DNA of 64,000 nt from Vesta saturnalis. Lineage: Eukaryota > Arthropoda > Insecta > Coleoptera > Lampyridae. Below the pieces are notes generated by a model. The model searched no databases and was not told the DNA's origin. It was given only the letters and a program-made list of their open reading frames with translations. The stretch covers positions 11,698,501-11,762,500 of the forward strand of contig JARFJB010001166.1 of the NCBI GenBank assembly GCA_036346205.1. Direction: 5' to 3'. A program made the translations under genes and the position numbers. Of this stretch, positions 1 to 10,560 are shown in pieces; the first letter of the stretch is position 1, and every line of letters starts with the position of its first letter.

Positions 1-45
1 TCTTGTGGAGGGAATGAAATACGTGGCTTTTTCCTTTTTTTTTCC
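1..45. repeat. SINE-like tail fragment at the window edge
   Basis: The first bases (gagggaatgaaatacgtgg followed by a pyrimidine-rich run) match the 3' part of the tRNA-derived SINE-like repeat at about 34618-34660. This is probably the end of another copy that is cut off by the window. Confidence 0.4.
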
Positions 46-202
46 TTCTAATGTCTTATTGTTTTTGTGTACTTTGCCAGTGATCTACACTCGTACGTGA
101 CTGATAAAGTAAAGAAGTCAGTATAGCGATTGGTTTTATAACTTTCTATAAATCGGTTGAAATGTTAATGTATTGAAATCGTAACAAATTGTGAATTACA
201 AA

Positions 203-697
203 ATGTCTGAAACTAAGAAGAAATGGCGGCAGTACAATATTAAGTATTTGAAATATAGATTTACGCAATCTCCAGCAAACCAATTATTACCTATGTGTTT
301 AATTTGCCAAATTTTTCAAATTTTTTCAAATGAAGCCATGAAGCCTTCTAGGCTCCAAGAGCATTTGAATAAAATCCATGCTGATAAAAAGAACAAAGAT
401 TTATCCTATTTTCAAGGACTTGAAAAGAAATATTTAAAACAGCCAACCATATCAAACCTTTTTGCATCGTGTTCTAAACAAGAAGGTGATGGACTACGAG
501 CTTCATATAATATTTCATTATTAATCGCAAAAGCGGGAAAACCACGCACAATTGGTGAGGAATCAATTATGCCGGCAGAGGTAATCGAAACTGTTCTTCA
601 TCATAAGACGCCATCAGATATCATAAAAAAAATTCCTTTTTGAGTAATAATACAGTGCAAAGAAAAATAGATTAAATGGCTAAAGACGTTAGTAGTA
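203..697 (+). pseudogene. hAT transposase N-terminal part (ZBED5-like, BED zinc finger), broken
   Basis: This is the N-terminus of a domesticated-type or mobile hAT transposase of the ZBED5/FAM200 kind. I place the start at the ATG at 203 (MSETKKKW); the in-frame codon at 191 is GTG. A BED-type zinc finger is visible: CLIC, then H-x4-H in HLNKIH about 30 residues later. The downstream KPSRLQEHL and the KTPSDIIKKIPF segment are family-typical. The reading frame is lost at about 640 by a frameshift. The next family residues (LSNNTVQ, then MAKDVSSN) continue in another frame until about 697, where unrelated repeat DNA begins. The gene resumes at about 4248, so a 3.5 kb insertion splits it. It is a dead element relic. 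Confidence 0.7.
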
Positions 698-1180
698 ATG
701 CGGCACCATGCGCCATCTTGGATTTTGACGTCACAAGGATGCCCCACGTGGGAGAGCATATTTTCAACCCCTATGGTTTCTTTTCGGAGGCCTTTTTCAA
801 CCCCTAATTTTTTTTACACATCCACGAGTAAGACCGTATTTTCCACCCCTAAGGTTTCTTTTTTTTTATTTTTGTTTTTCTTACTCGTCCACGTGTAGGA
901 CATGTTTTTTCACCCTATTTTATGGCCGCCCCCGAGTAGGACGCGTTTTTTTCTACCCCTATGATTTCTTTTCGGGGTCAACCCTCGATAGAATTTTCAA
1001 CCCTAATTAGAGCCTTTTTGACAGTATTTTTGTACATGCTCACATGAGGGGCATATATAGGCCTTGGGTTTGGTCTTGGACTTGAGGTTGGTCTTGGACC
1101 TGGAGTTGGTCTTAGGGTTATTTTTGATGGACAGCTTTAACCCTAATTAAGGTCCTTTTGGTTGTATTAAGAGCAATACC
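698..1180. repeat. Dispersed repeat, inverted copy at about 10320-10510
   Basis: This non-coding repeat is built from variants of 'caacccctatggtttctttt' separated by thymidine runs and CACGTG-like motifs. The reverse complement of the same phrase occurs at 10340-10490, together with the ccacgtg motif. The two stretches are therefore opposite-strand copies of one family. The first marks the left edge of the DNA that splits the hAT relic. I see no coding potential. Confidence 0.55.
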
Positions 1181-1329
1181 CCTGGAGGTTAGGCAAACGC
1201 AGACGCATACAATGTTGGAAATTGCATAATTACCCTAATAAGATATTATTATTAAAATTATCCATCCTATTGTTTCAAAATGGTCATATGCTATTGGGTA
1301 CGTTCGGATAATCTTTTACCTATAGAGAA

Positions 1330-1950
1330 ATTTATTTATACGTTGTATTTCTAATAAGGAGGTTCTTATAAGACACGTGTAGGGCTTCGCAACTTGTTCT
1401 CGGGCCTTCACCCCCTGGCTGGAGATAGTATTGGAACCCTAACCTTATAAGACAAATGTAGAGCTTAGCCCCTATCGTGGCCCCCTTGGTGCAATTGTAT
1501 GCGGGTTCTAACTTAATCCTACAGCAGCAAGGCCCTCGCCCCGTCATACAAAATTGTATTCTAATAAGGCGGCCCCAGCCTTGTAAGGCAAGACTTGTAT
1601 CAGGGTCTGCGCCCTGGCCCCTTTGAGTTAAAATTGATTTTAGTGCCACCTAGTGGCGTATAAACTAATGAACATTTTCTATAACAGAAGTTGATAATTC
1701 ACACCTCTCTCTCTCTTGCTCTATCTCGTTTCTCTCTCTCCATGTCTCTCTTTCGGCTCTTTCTCACACACACAAACAAATCAATTAATTAATTAATCAA
1801 TCAATCTCAAACAAATCATGCTCGTTCAAATCAACCAGATCAATCTCAATCAATTAATCAAATTATGTCTTACAGTTTGCGGAAACCAGATTACAGTTCA
1901 AAACCCAATACATTAAATCCTAATTAAGTATGACGTGAAATAATAAATAA
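1330..1950. repeat. Directly repeated block, copy 1
   Basis: From about 1463 to 1950 this block is nearly the same as 2157-2640. Both hold the phrases cccctatcgtggcccccttgg (2157 copy: one base different) and gccacctagtggcgtata, a ctctctctc pyrimidine patch, and a tacagtttgcggaaacc-like end. A (TA)n run separates the copies. The short ORFs here are accidental. Confidence 0.65.
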
Positions 1951-1953
1951 ATG

Positions 1954-1954
<1 letters not shown>

Positions 1955-2001
<47 letters not shown>
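1955..2001. repeat. (TA)n microsatellite
   Basis: Uninterrupted TA dinucleotides of about 47 bases between the two direct copies. Confidence 0.95.
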
Positions 2002-2004
<3 letters not shown>

Positions 2005-2095
2005 CGGTTGGATATGAACTGGCTATTACATACCGATCCTTAACTAATTTAGAAAGTAATACACAAAACCAGATTACTGCTACTCGTATTTAGCA

Positions 2096-2097
<2 letters not shown>
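2002..2097. repeat. Direct repeat with 3146-3244
   Basis: About 96 bases beginning gaacggttggatatgaa recur almost unchanged at 3146-3244. Nothing coding is seen. Confidence 0.75.

Positions 2098-2154
<57 letters not shown>
2098..2154. repeat. (TA)n microsatellite
   Basis: About 56 bases of TA dinucleotides. Confidence 0.95.
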
Positions 2155-2156
<2 letters not shown>

Positions 2157-2640
2157 CTTAGCCTCTATCGTGGCCCCCTTGGTGCAATTGTATGCGGGTT
2201 CTAACTTAATTTTACAGCAGCAAGGCCTTCGCCCCGTCATACAAAATTGTATTCTAATAAGGGGCCCAGCCTTGTAAGGCAAGACTTGTATCAGGGTCTG
2301 CACCCTGGCCCCTTTGAGTTAAAATTGATTTTAGTGCCACCTAGTGGCGTATAGACTAATGAATATTTTCTATAACAGAAGTTGATAATTCACACCTCTC
2401 TCTCTTGATCTATCTCGTTTCTGTCTCTCCATGTCTCTCTTTCGGCTCTTTCTCACACACACAAACAAATCAATTAATTAATTAATCAATTATTCTCAAA
2501 CAAATCATGCTCGTTCAAATCAACCAGATCAATCTCAATCAATTAACCGCAATTATGTCTTACAGTTTACGGAAACCAGATTACAGTTCAAAACCGAATA
2601 CATTAAAGCCTAATTAAGTATGACGTGAAATAATAAATAA
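2157..2640. repeat. Directly repeated block, copy 2
   Basis: Second copy of 1463-1950, with small substitutions and indels. It is followed by a third (TA)n run at 2666-2738. Confidence 0.65.
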
Positions 2641-2665
2641 TTTCTACCCTAATGCAATGGTGCTT

Positions 2666-2738
<73 letters not shown>
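2666..2738. repeat. (TA)n microsatellite
   Basis: About 73 bases of TA dinucleotides with one interruption (atacat). Confidence 0.95.
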
Positions 2739-2742
<4 letters not shown>

Positions 2743-2756
2743 GATTCTCTCTTTCT

Positions 2757-4115
2757 AAACAGGCACCGCCTATACATTCGGAAAATTATGTCTGATTTAT
2801 TTGCATGTTCAATTGCATACACACAAAATTGTTTCATAGAAACGTGTTCAAGTTATAAAAACCCCATTAAAAAAACTGAAAAGTAATAATTACTTATCTA
2901 TAACATAGAGTTAAATTGAATTAACATGCTTTTAAGAATATCAAACTGATATAATGGAAATAAAAGGTAAAAGGTTTTAATGGTTTTATTATTGTACGCG
3001 AATTAACAATAACTACAAGTTTAAAATCCACGAATACGTACCAACTATTTGTAGAGCTGATCTTATAACGTCATCGTATAAGAGTAATAATACATTTTAA
3101 AAATCTTTATCGACATTTTTGTTAGCAACATCAAGTAAAAAAAAATGAACGGTTGGATATGAAGTGGCTATTACATACCGATCATTAACTAATTTAGAAA
3201 GTAATACACAAAACCAGATTACTGCTACTCGTATTTAGCAATTATATTGTACTTATAAAATTTACATTCAAAACACTTACAAATATTTTCAAAATTTTGC
3301 TAACGCACACACACATATGCACTTCACGTTATATGGATTTTTACCAGTTGAGATAAAAAGTAATGTTAACTAAACGCTTCAATACTGTGATGCGTGTAGC
3401 AGCAAAACACGTTAGCTAGCTAGTTTCACCTCTATATTATTTTACATGCAAGCCTGACCTTATCATAAATACATCTGTCAAAAAGCTAATTAAATATAGC
3501 TCCACGGACTGGGCATAGCAAGCAGCGTTTCCAATTATGGCTTTTAGTCAACACAATATTGCCTACAACTACATACAATCGACTATCATTGTTTTAGCAC
3601 GAGTACGAAAACACGCTAACACGAAAACACGCAAACGCAAAAAACATACAGGCACGAAAAACACACTAACACGAAAACACCCAAACGCAAAAAGATACAA
3701 ACACGAAAACACGCTACCGCAAAAACACGTAAACACTAAAACACACAAACGAAAACATGCAAACACGAAAACACGCAAATGCGAAATCATACAAACACGA
3801 AAACACGCAAACGCTAAAACACAGTCTTTTTAATGGGGTTTTTATAACTGTTAATGAACACCTAATGAACACGACAACACACAAACGAAAACACGCTAAC
3901 ACGAAAACACACAAACGAAAACACGTTAACACGAGTATCAGTTTGATATTCTTAAAAACACGTTAATTTAATTTAACTCTATGTTATATATAAGTAATTA
4001 TTACTTTCCAGTCTTTTTAATGGGGTAACTGTTAATGAACACGTTTTGTGTGTATGTAATTGAACATGCAAATAAATCAGACATAATTTTCCGAATGTAT
4101 CGGTGGTGCCGATGT
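2757..4115. repeat. Inverted-repeat unit with arms of about 190 bases
   Basis: The left arm (2757-2955) and right arm (3938-4115) are imperfect reverse complements. Shared phrases include cattcggaaaattatgtctg against its reverse complement at about 4080-4100, and the ttaactctatgttata stretch on the right against its reverse complement on the left. The 1 kb interior holds a direct repeat (3146-3244), unremarkable AT-rich DNA and a minisatellite (3598-3936). No transposase was seen. Confidence 0.6.
3598..3936. repeat. Degenerate A/C-rich minisatellite
   Basis: A short-period array of variants of acacgaaaac and acgcaaac covers about 340 bases. It gives artificial K/T/H/N-rich ORFs on the + strand and Cys/Phe/Val-rich ones on the - strand. 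A non-repeat phrase at about 3830-3870 interrupts it. I do not regard any ORF here as a gene. Confidence 0.8.
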
Positions 4116-4122
4116 TGAAATC

Positions 4123-4247
4123 ACGACGTTTCGGCATAATCTCATCTGCCATTTTCAAGTCTTCGTGTTCTGCTCCTGGTAACTCGAACAATAGGAGCAG
4201 AACACGAAGACTTGAAAATGGCAGATGAGATTATGCCGAAACGTCGT
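4123..4247 (+). ncRNA. Palindrome with degenerate hammerhead-like motif (Penelope-type tail)
   Basis: Arms 4123-4178 and 4192-4247 are nearly perfect reverse complements around a 13-base loop. On the + strand the right arm reads CTTGAAAAT, then GGCA-loop-TGCC, then GAAACGTC. This has the layout of the minimal hammerhead ribozymes found in Penelope-like elements: CUGANGA core, stem II, GAA, palindromic AC/GU stem III, cleavable C. The first core block (CTTGAAAA) is degenerate, so activity is doubtful. The left arm carries the same motif on the - strand. The right end abuts the resumed hAT gene at 4248, which suggests a Penelope-type insertion end. Confidence 0.5.
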
Positions 4248-4830
4248 CATTACTACTGACGTTGAAGTATCATTATGTGATTACTTAAAAGCTTCTAAAT
4301 TTTCCATTCAACTCGATGAATCAACTTTACCAAATAACGAAGCACTACTCTTGGCTTACGTCCGATTCATAAAAGAAGAAAAAAATTTGTCAAGAGTTAT
4401 TATTTGCAACAAATTTGGAAACCGATACAAAGGGAGAATCCATATTTAATACCATGCATGTTTTTTTGCTACAGATGGTGCTTCAGCAATAACGGGGCGT
4501 CATAAGGGTTTCATGCCGCATTTAAAGCAGGCAGTACCAAATATACTCGCTGTACATTGTGTTATTCATCGTCAGCACTGAACGCCTGTATACGTCCATT
4601 ACATTATTAGAGCAGTCAACAAGATAAGAAGCAATTCATTAAAGGACAGATTATTTGGGCATCTTTTTAGTGAAAATGATAAAGACTATAATCGCTTGCT
4701 GCTGCACACAGAAGTACGATGGTTCTTGAAAGGTGTTGGTCTGAATCGCTTTTTCAATCTAATTGACTCAGTACGGGACTTCCTTGGAAACAGAGACGAT
4801 GAACTACGCGGGAACTTGATTGAGTTGTAA
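4248..4830 (+). pseudogene. hAT transposase middle part (ZBED5-like), broken
   Basis: This continues the relic begun at 203. Visible family segments are KFSIQLDESTLPNNEALLLAY (4298-4360), TDGASAITGRHKGF (about 4473), AVHCVIHR (about 4550) and LLLHTEVRWFLKG (about 4695). A frameshift near 4440 and a break after VIHRQH interrupt the frame. The C-terminal dimerisation region of a hAT transposase is absent, because the frame ends at RGNLIEL about 4827. About 250 bases of AT-rich DNA follow, up to a ggttgggaacct motif at 5060-5071. That motif resembles the terminal GGTTCCCAACC of Charlie-type hATs in reverse complement. The element is dead. Confidence 0.7.
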
Positions 4831-5077
4831 CACTTTGCCTGAATTAAATGTTTTTATAACAAGTTTTTATATTTTTAATTAATTAATAACACGACCTTCT
4901 GCCACGACCACGAAGAGCGCGATTAGAGAGAGAGAATTAATTTTTAATTTCTGATTAATAGATAATCGACAGACATATAATTGGTATAATTAACTATTAT
5001 GTAAAAGGGGCATTGGAATTTTTTTTTCTTGTAAAGGGGGCGGTAGTCCATAAAAGGTTGGGAACCTATGCAGTGTA
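4831..5077 (+). mobile_element. hAT 3' end with Charlie-like terminus
   Basis: Non-coding tail of the hAT relic. The phrase ggttgggaacct near the end matches (reverse complement) the conserved terminal part of Charlie-type hAT inverted repeats. I could not pair it with a clear left terminus near position 1-190. Confidence 0.4.
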
Positions 5078-5583
5078 GAGGAACCCTCGCATTATATTAA
5101 ATAAGGATAATAAATAAATACATAAGGTGTTAATTTGTTATCTGATGTATCAATTGGTAAACCTAATATTATGAGTACTATCGTGAGCTAGTCACACTTT
5201 CCAAACTTGTAAACATTAAAAAGTGATTTTCTGAGATTTTTCTTAAAATATGAATTGGATCATTTTTCCCATATATAAACTTTAGACTAAAATTTTTACC
5301 AAATTAGATAAGATTAGAATGATTCACAAAATTTAGCGACATGATGAAAACGGAACAACCACTCATAACTTCCGCAGGTTTGTCACCTTTTTCCTTTTGG
5401 TTCCCCTACCGTTTTACCACCTGCACCGCAAGTGACGTCAGATCACTTTTTTTATCCACTTTCATTATGCGTACGAGCACCAGTAATGTTTACTAACTAA
5501 ACAGTTAATTGATAATTATTAACAGGTTTGTGGTAACTCGTTTAAATCTGACGTTATTAGTGACAGTAACACACTTTAGACAG
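5078..5583. other. Upstream flank of the swiprosin gene, no gene seen
   Basis: AT-rich DNA without an ORF or recognisable repeat. It contains a tgacgtcag CRE-like octamer region near 5433, about 150 bases upstream of the candidate start site. That is weak evidence for a regulatory role. Confidence 0.4.
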
Positions 5584-5617
5584 TCAGTCGCGTGCTTTAG
5601 ATCGTTGTGAGTGGATG
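5584..5617 (+). promoter_or_regulatory. Candidate Inr + DPE core promoter of the swiprosin gene
   Basis: TCAGTC at 5584-5589 matches the arthropod initiator, with A+1 at 5586. GGATG at 5613-5617 fits the downstream promoter element RGWYV, starting exactly at +28, the spacing DPE requires. No TATA box is seen at -30. The resulting 5' leader would be 82 bases to the ATG at 5668. Confidence 0.5.
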
Positions 5618-5667
5618 TATTTTAAAGAATATCAAAATTAAAGCGTGATCTTTTTCATTATATCAGA

Positions 5668-5837
5668 ATGCCTGTAGATTCAGAATTAAATTCCGTACTT
5701 ATTCGAAGACAAGAAATTAACGAAGCGTTAGATAATGGAAATGAAGTTAAATTAAAGTACAAGTTTGTTAATATTTTTACAGAATTTCACGAGTTTTCTA
5801 GAAAGGAAATTAAACAGTACGAATCCACGTTTAAAAA
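5668..5837 (+). CDS. Swip-1: Swiprosin/EFHD2-like protein, first coding exon
   Basis: From the ATG at 5668 a 170-base open frame (56 codons plus 2 bases) runs into a consensus donor GTAAGT at 5838. It encodes MPVDSELN..., then the family signature TEFHEFSRKEIKQYESTFKK. That signature matches, from memory of the family, the conserved segment just before the first EF-hand of swiprosins (EFHD1/EFHD2, fly Swip-1). These are calcium-binding, actin-associated cytoplasmic proteins. The exon ends in phase 2 (codon aa|-). The exon at 48659 starts with 'a tat aat', giving FKK-YNTNKD, the expected junction. The ATG is the first one downstream of the candidate Inr/DPE. The N-terminus before the signature is short and variable, as usual. 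The assignment rests on motif recognition and the phase match, not on a database search. Confidence 0.85.
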
Positions 5838-6688
5838 GTAAGTGTTTCTTTTTTAATATTTTTTATTGTGTTTAATGCAAAAAATTTGAATGTAGTCCTT
5901 TTTTTGGGTTAATCAATATAGTTTTGGTTTTAATGTAATTTTGGATATAAACAGCTAAATCAATACACATACCGCATATAAAATGATTTTAAGTGTAATG
6001 CATTAACATTAAAAAGGATGGACATTTAAATAGATATTTCTTAATCTGGAACGCCAAATGTTTATATATTGTTAACAAGGAAATTAGATTATAAATTGTA
6101 AATATATGTACTTATCATGTGTACATGAAATGTTTACAAACGCACAATAAAATGACAAAGTTCATGCAATCAATATTAATAATTTTGTGATTCATTGTAA
6201 ATTTTATGAATAAGTAGGGGTTGTAGTTAAAATCAATTATAATTACATAAAGATCATAAACTTAATTAATTTTTTAATTAAAGCACAAGGCTAAGTTTAA
6301 ACAATATGCAAAATCTTCCTGGTTGAAAAAGTTATTTTTGTTCTCACACACGTGGAGTTAAAATAGATTTTATTAACTTTACCTTTCGCACATGTTTTGA
6401 CTATTTTTACATAATAAAGGGGTTTTCATTTATTGATTTGATTCGTAATGGGATAATTTAATTTTGAAATGCATTTATGTACTCTATCCGGTCATTGCCA
6501 AAGTGAATAATGGCAGTTTCGATAAACTATTGCTAACCTAGATTTAAATTTAATTCCAAGTAGATATTCTTCTAGTCTCCGATTTTCAATATTATCGTTA
6601 ATTCTTCATTAAGAGAGTTTTTTACTGCTCAACCTTTCTGTTTGGAAAAAATAGTGGTAACTTCATTGGGATTCAATATACAGAGTGT
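5838..6688. other. Proximal intron sequence, nothing recognised
   Basis: AT-rich DNA with no ORF or repeat that I recognise. The last bases (atacagagtgtcataacttc, from 6678) resemble the 'acagggtgtc' terminus shared by many insect Tc1/mariner elements. Confidence 0.5.
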
Positions 6689-8024
6689 CATAACTTCAGG
6701 TATCATTTTAACCCAAAAGTGTGAACAAACAATGATTGGAAAACTGGCGTTTTCCAGGTACAGGGTGTTGAAATTCCATGAATATATTGCAATTTCTTAA
6801 ATAACTCAACAGTAGAAAAAATTTATTTATGAAATCTGAGCAATATATTTAATAGATTGTAATAAAGTTTCAAATTAGCATAAATGTTAGTCAATCAGTG
6901 GCGGAGATTTAGCTGGGTGTACAAACCCCAGTACTTGTACGCTACTGGCTTTACTTTTGATTAACACAATACGTTAGATCCGTCAAGTTATTCTGAATTA
7001 AAACGTTTTCTTGCAATGTACTCGTAAAGGCAACGAATTTCCAGCTGGTTTTTATTTAAACGCGTTAGAAAAGTGCATGGTAAGAAAGAAACTCATTTAA
7101 TAAATAATACAACAAAAAAATAATATACAGTGTGTGCAAGATAAGAATGCACTGCATGGGGATTTCAGAAATCAATACATTCAGTTAAATTAGGAAAAAG
7201 TTGCGCAAGTAGGAGACATTATAAACAGCGTTTACAAAAATCATTTCTCTTTTTTTGTTTTTTCAATACTTTGAAAAATGAGATTTTTTTTATTTTCCTT
7301 TTATTTATTTTTGAAGTTATTACAGAATGTTTTTTTTAATAAACGAACAGAAGTTCAAAATAATACTCATTAACTGTATTTATTTAAAATTAACTAATTA
7401 ACTAATTTAAATACTGTAAAAGATTAACTCGAGTGGGTCTTGAACCCACGACCTCCACTTTGCTAGAGTGGGACTCTTCCAACTGAGCTATCGAGAAGGC
7501 AAGTCACAATCGATTCAAACTTAAACTGTATGCACTTCCTTTGTTGCGATGTATTATAATTTTTATACACAATGAATGATCACAGTCAAGTTCTGTGTAT
7601 GTCATGTGAGCCCGCAATTCACTAAGGTTTCGCACATGACAATACGCATTCCATTTCGTAAGGCAACTATAGCACTGATTTATTTTACCCAAAGCTTATC
7701 ATTATCATTAGACGGCCATAATAATAACAAAAATATCACTCAAATACGTAAATACCTCTGACAAAAAGGCCTTAGATTTATAAACAAGCTTGACTGCATG
7801 TTTCACTTTTCCATTTCCAATAACGCCAGCCTCTATTACAGAAAACATTCATGAGTTTTACACTAACCAATTCAAATTTTGAGTTCCGGAGCCATGAGAG
7901 GGGGGCGAAGGGCCGAGAGCAAGTTGTGAACCCTATAAATGTCTTATAAGTTACTGTTAAGCTCCCTTATTAGAATAGTCGTAGGTTCAAATCCTGTTCG
8001 TGGCAAACTTTATTTATGTAGTAT
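6689..8024. repeat. Tandem segmental duplication, unit 1
   Basis: About 1336 bases beginning cataacttcaggtatc are repeated head-to-tail at 8025-9371. Both units contain the same landmarks in order: a tacagggtgttgaaattcc phrase, a tRNA-Ala-like sequence on the - strand, a 'ggttcaaatcctgtt' B-box-like site and a tttatgtagt end. No protein gene is seen. Confidence 0.8.
7425..7497 (-). tRNA. tRNA-Ala(AGC)-like sequence, copy 1 (pseudogene or SINE head)
   Basis: On the - strand the sequence folds as a cloverleaf. The D-arm lies within TAGCTCAGTTGG, which is also an A box. The anticodon stem CCACT/AGTGG has loop CTAGCAA, giving anticodon AGC. The T-arm GTGGG-TTCAAGA-CCCAC is perfect and is also a B box. 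The acceptor stem is damaged: TTCTCGA against TCGAGTT pairs at only the inner five positions. It is therefore more likely a tRNA pseudogene or tRNA-derived repeat than a working tRNA. A second copy lies at 8766-8838. Confidence 0.5.
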
Positions 8025-9371
8025 CATAACTTCAGGTATCATTTTAACCCAAAAGTGTGAACAAACAATGGTTAGAAAACTGACATTTTCCAGGTACAGG
8101 GTGTTGAAATTCCATAAATAAATCACAATTTCTTAAATAACTCAACAGTAGAAAAAATTAATTTATGAAATCTGAGCAACGTGTTTAATCGATTGTAATG
8201 AAGTTTCAAATTAGCATAAATATTAGCCAATCAGTGGCGGAGATTTAGCTGGGTGTACAAACCCCAGTACTTGTACGCTACTGGCTTTACTTTTGATTAA
8301 CACAATACGTTAGATCCGTCAAGTAATTCTGAATTAAAACGTTTTCTTGCAATGTATTCGTAAAGGCAACGAATTTCCAGCTATTCTAGTTTTTATTTAA
8401 ACGCGTTAGAAAAGTGCATGGTAAGAAAGAAACTCATTTAATAAATAATACAACAAAAAATAATATACAGTGTGTGCAAGATAAGAATGTACTGCATGGG
8501 GATCTCAGAAATCAATACATTCATTTAAATTAGGAAAAAGTTGCGTAAGTAGGAGACGTTATAAACAGCGTTTACAAAAATCATTTATCTTTTTTCGTTT
8601 TTTTAATACTTTGAAAAATGAGATTTTTTTTATTTTCGTTTTATTTATTTTTGAAGTTATTACAAAATGTTTTTTTTTAATGAACGAACAGAAGTTCAAA
8701 ATAATACTCATTAACTGTATTAATTTAAAATTAACTAATTAACTAATTTACATAGTGTCAAAGGTTAACACGAGTGGGTCTTGAACCCACGACCTCCACT
8801 TTGCTAGAGTGGGACTCTTCCAACTAAGCTATCGAGGAGGCAAGTCACAAGTTATTCAATTAAACTGTATATACTTCCTTAGTTACGATGTATTAGAATT
8901 TTTATACACAATGAATGATCACAGTCAACTTCTGTATATGTCATGTGAGCCCGCATTTCGCTAAGGTTTCGCACATGACAACACGGATTTCATTTCGTTA
9001 GGCAACTATAGCACTCTGATTTATTTTACCCAAAATTTATCATTATCATTAGACCATCATAATAATAATAATAATAATAATACCACTCAAATACGTAAAT
9101 ACCTCTGACAAAAAGGCCTTAGATTTATAAACAAGCTTGACTGCATGTTTTACTTTTCCATTTCCAATAACGCCAGCCTCTATTGCAGAAAACATTCATG
9201 AGTTTTACTCTAACAAATTGAAATTTTGAGCTCCTTGGCCATGAGAATGAGGCGAAGTCCCGAGAGCTAGTTGTGAAGCTCTATAATTGTCTTATAATTT
9301 AGTGTCAGGCTCCCTTATTAGAATAGTCGTAGGTTCAAATCCTGTTAGTGGCAAACTTTATTTATGTAGTG
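8025..9371. repeat. Tandem segmental duplication, unit 2
   Basis: Second unit of the duplication that starts at 6689, offset 1336-1348 bases, with scattered substitutions. It also has an expanded (AAT)n run at about 9058-9082. Like unit 1 it holds the tRNA-like sequence and the B-box-like site near its end. Confidence 0.8.
8766..8838 (-). tRNA. tRNA-Ala(AGC)-like sequence, copy 2
   Basis: Same fold as the copy at 7425-7497. The anticodon and T arms are unchanged. The D arm has one change (GCTT for GCTC) and the acceptor pairs even less well (TCCTCGA against TCGTGTT). The decay supports a pseudogene. Confidence 0.45.
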
Positions 9372-10265
9372 TTACAAGTTGGCATTAGAACCCCTTATTA
9401 GAATACAAATTCAAATTTACCACCAAGCGGCTAGGACAAGGGGCAAGCCCATTGTTTGATTTGATCGAGATTGATTGCTTTGGTTTTCCGAAATCTGGTG
9501 TAGGCATCTTATACAGGTCTCATAAGTTTGAAATAGGACCTCTTATTTCAAATTTCCCCCATGACCATTACAGTGATATGTATGTAGTTTTAAAAAATAC
9601 CGGTAGATGGGGCCACTTCTATTACAGAAAACATTCATTAGTCTATACACCACTACATGGCGCCACCAAAAAATTCAAATTTTATGGCAAGGGAGGGCGA
9701 AGACCTACATCTGTCTTATTAGAGCCCCTTTCGAATACAAATTCCCCGCCATAACCGAGCAGCATGCAGAGACTTAAATACAAATTCAGATTTTCGACCA
9801 AGGTGTGAAGGCCCGAGAGCAACTTGTGAAGTTCTATATCTGTCTTGCAAGTTAGCATTAGGCTCCCTTATTAGAATACATATTCAAATTTCCCTCCAAT
9901 TAAAACAGAACGATTGTTATACATTGTGGCTCATAATTAATAACAAAATATATTATACGACCCTGATGCATACGGAGGACCTTAAAACTTAGCGTTAGAC
10001 TCCTTACTTCAAATTTCGGTCCATAACCCGTTGCAGAGCCTAGTACATACTTTTAAAATATAACGCTAGATGGCGGCACAATCAAACTCAAATTTTTCGA
10101 CAAGGGAGCAAAGCACCGAGAGCAAATTGCGAAGTCCTACACCTGTCTTACAAGTTAGCATTAGTCCCCCTTATTAGAATACAAATTCAATTTTCCCCCA
10201 AGGGAACCACGAGAATGTGCGAAGTTCTCCGAACAAGTTCCGAAGACCTATGCCAAAAGAGCGTT
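9372..10265. repeat. Mosaic of one dispersed repeat family
   Basis: Recurring phrases are 'cccttattagaatac', 'aaattcaaattt', 'cgagagcaa(g)ttg(t)gaag' and 'gtcttataagttagc'. They occur several times here and, in reverse complement, at 1330-1640 and 2160-2340. The phrase attacagaaaacattcat (9620) also occurs in both tandem units upstream. The 100-codon ORF at 9452-9754 lies wholly within the repeat and I do not believe it is a gene. Confidence 0.5.
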
Positions 10266-10267
10266 AA

Positions 10268-10325
10268 TCGACAAGATGGCTGACAGGATGTCTGACAAGA
10301 TGGCGAACAAGATGGCCGACAAAAG
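10268..10325. repeat. 15-base minisatellite, motif gacaagatggc
   Basis: About four units of a 15-base period (variants of cgacaagatggctga) stand just before the inverted copy of the 698-1180 repeat. Confidence 0.7.
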
Positions 10326-10560
10326 GGTACTAATTAGGATAAAAATACCTTCAAGGGTTGAAAATTCCGTCTAGGGGTGAAAACGACCCGAAAAGAAACC
10401 ATAGGGGTGCTAATTATGGGTAAAAATTAACATCAAAGGTTGAAAATTCCATCTAGGGTTTGAAGAACGACCCGAAAAGAGGCCATGGTGGTGGGAAATA
10501 ACCACGGCCACGTGTGTGTGATATCACCCGCCACTAATGACGGCAGGGACCAGAGTGCCC
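10320..10560. repeat. Inverted copy of the 698-1180 repeat
   Basis: The phrases aagggttgaaaattcc, acgacccgaaaagaaacc and ataggggtg are reverse complements of those at 740-1010. The copy sits in opposite orientation 9.5 kb from its partner. Confidence 0.6.

Noticed and set aside
3537..3966. Overlapping ORFs of Lys/Thr/His/Asn-rich and Cys/Phe-rich peptides
   Set aside because: They come from a short-period A/C-rich tandem repeat and appear in several frames on both strands.
7425..7497. Functional tRNA-Ala gene
   Set aside because: The acceptor stem does not pair at its outer positions and the copies at 7425 and 8766 lie within a duplicated repeat.
9452..9754. 100-codon ORF
   Set aside because: Lies wholly within a dispersed repeat whose phrases recur out of frame nearby, and no protein motif is visible.
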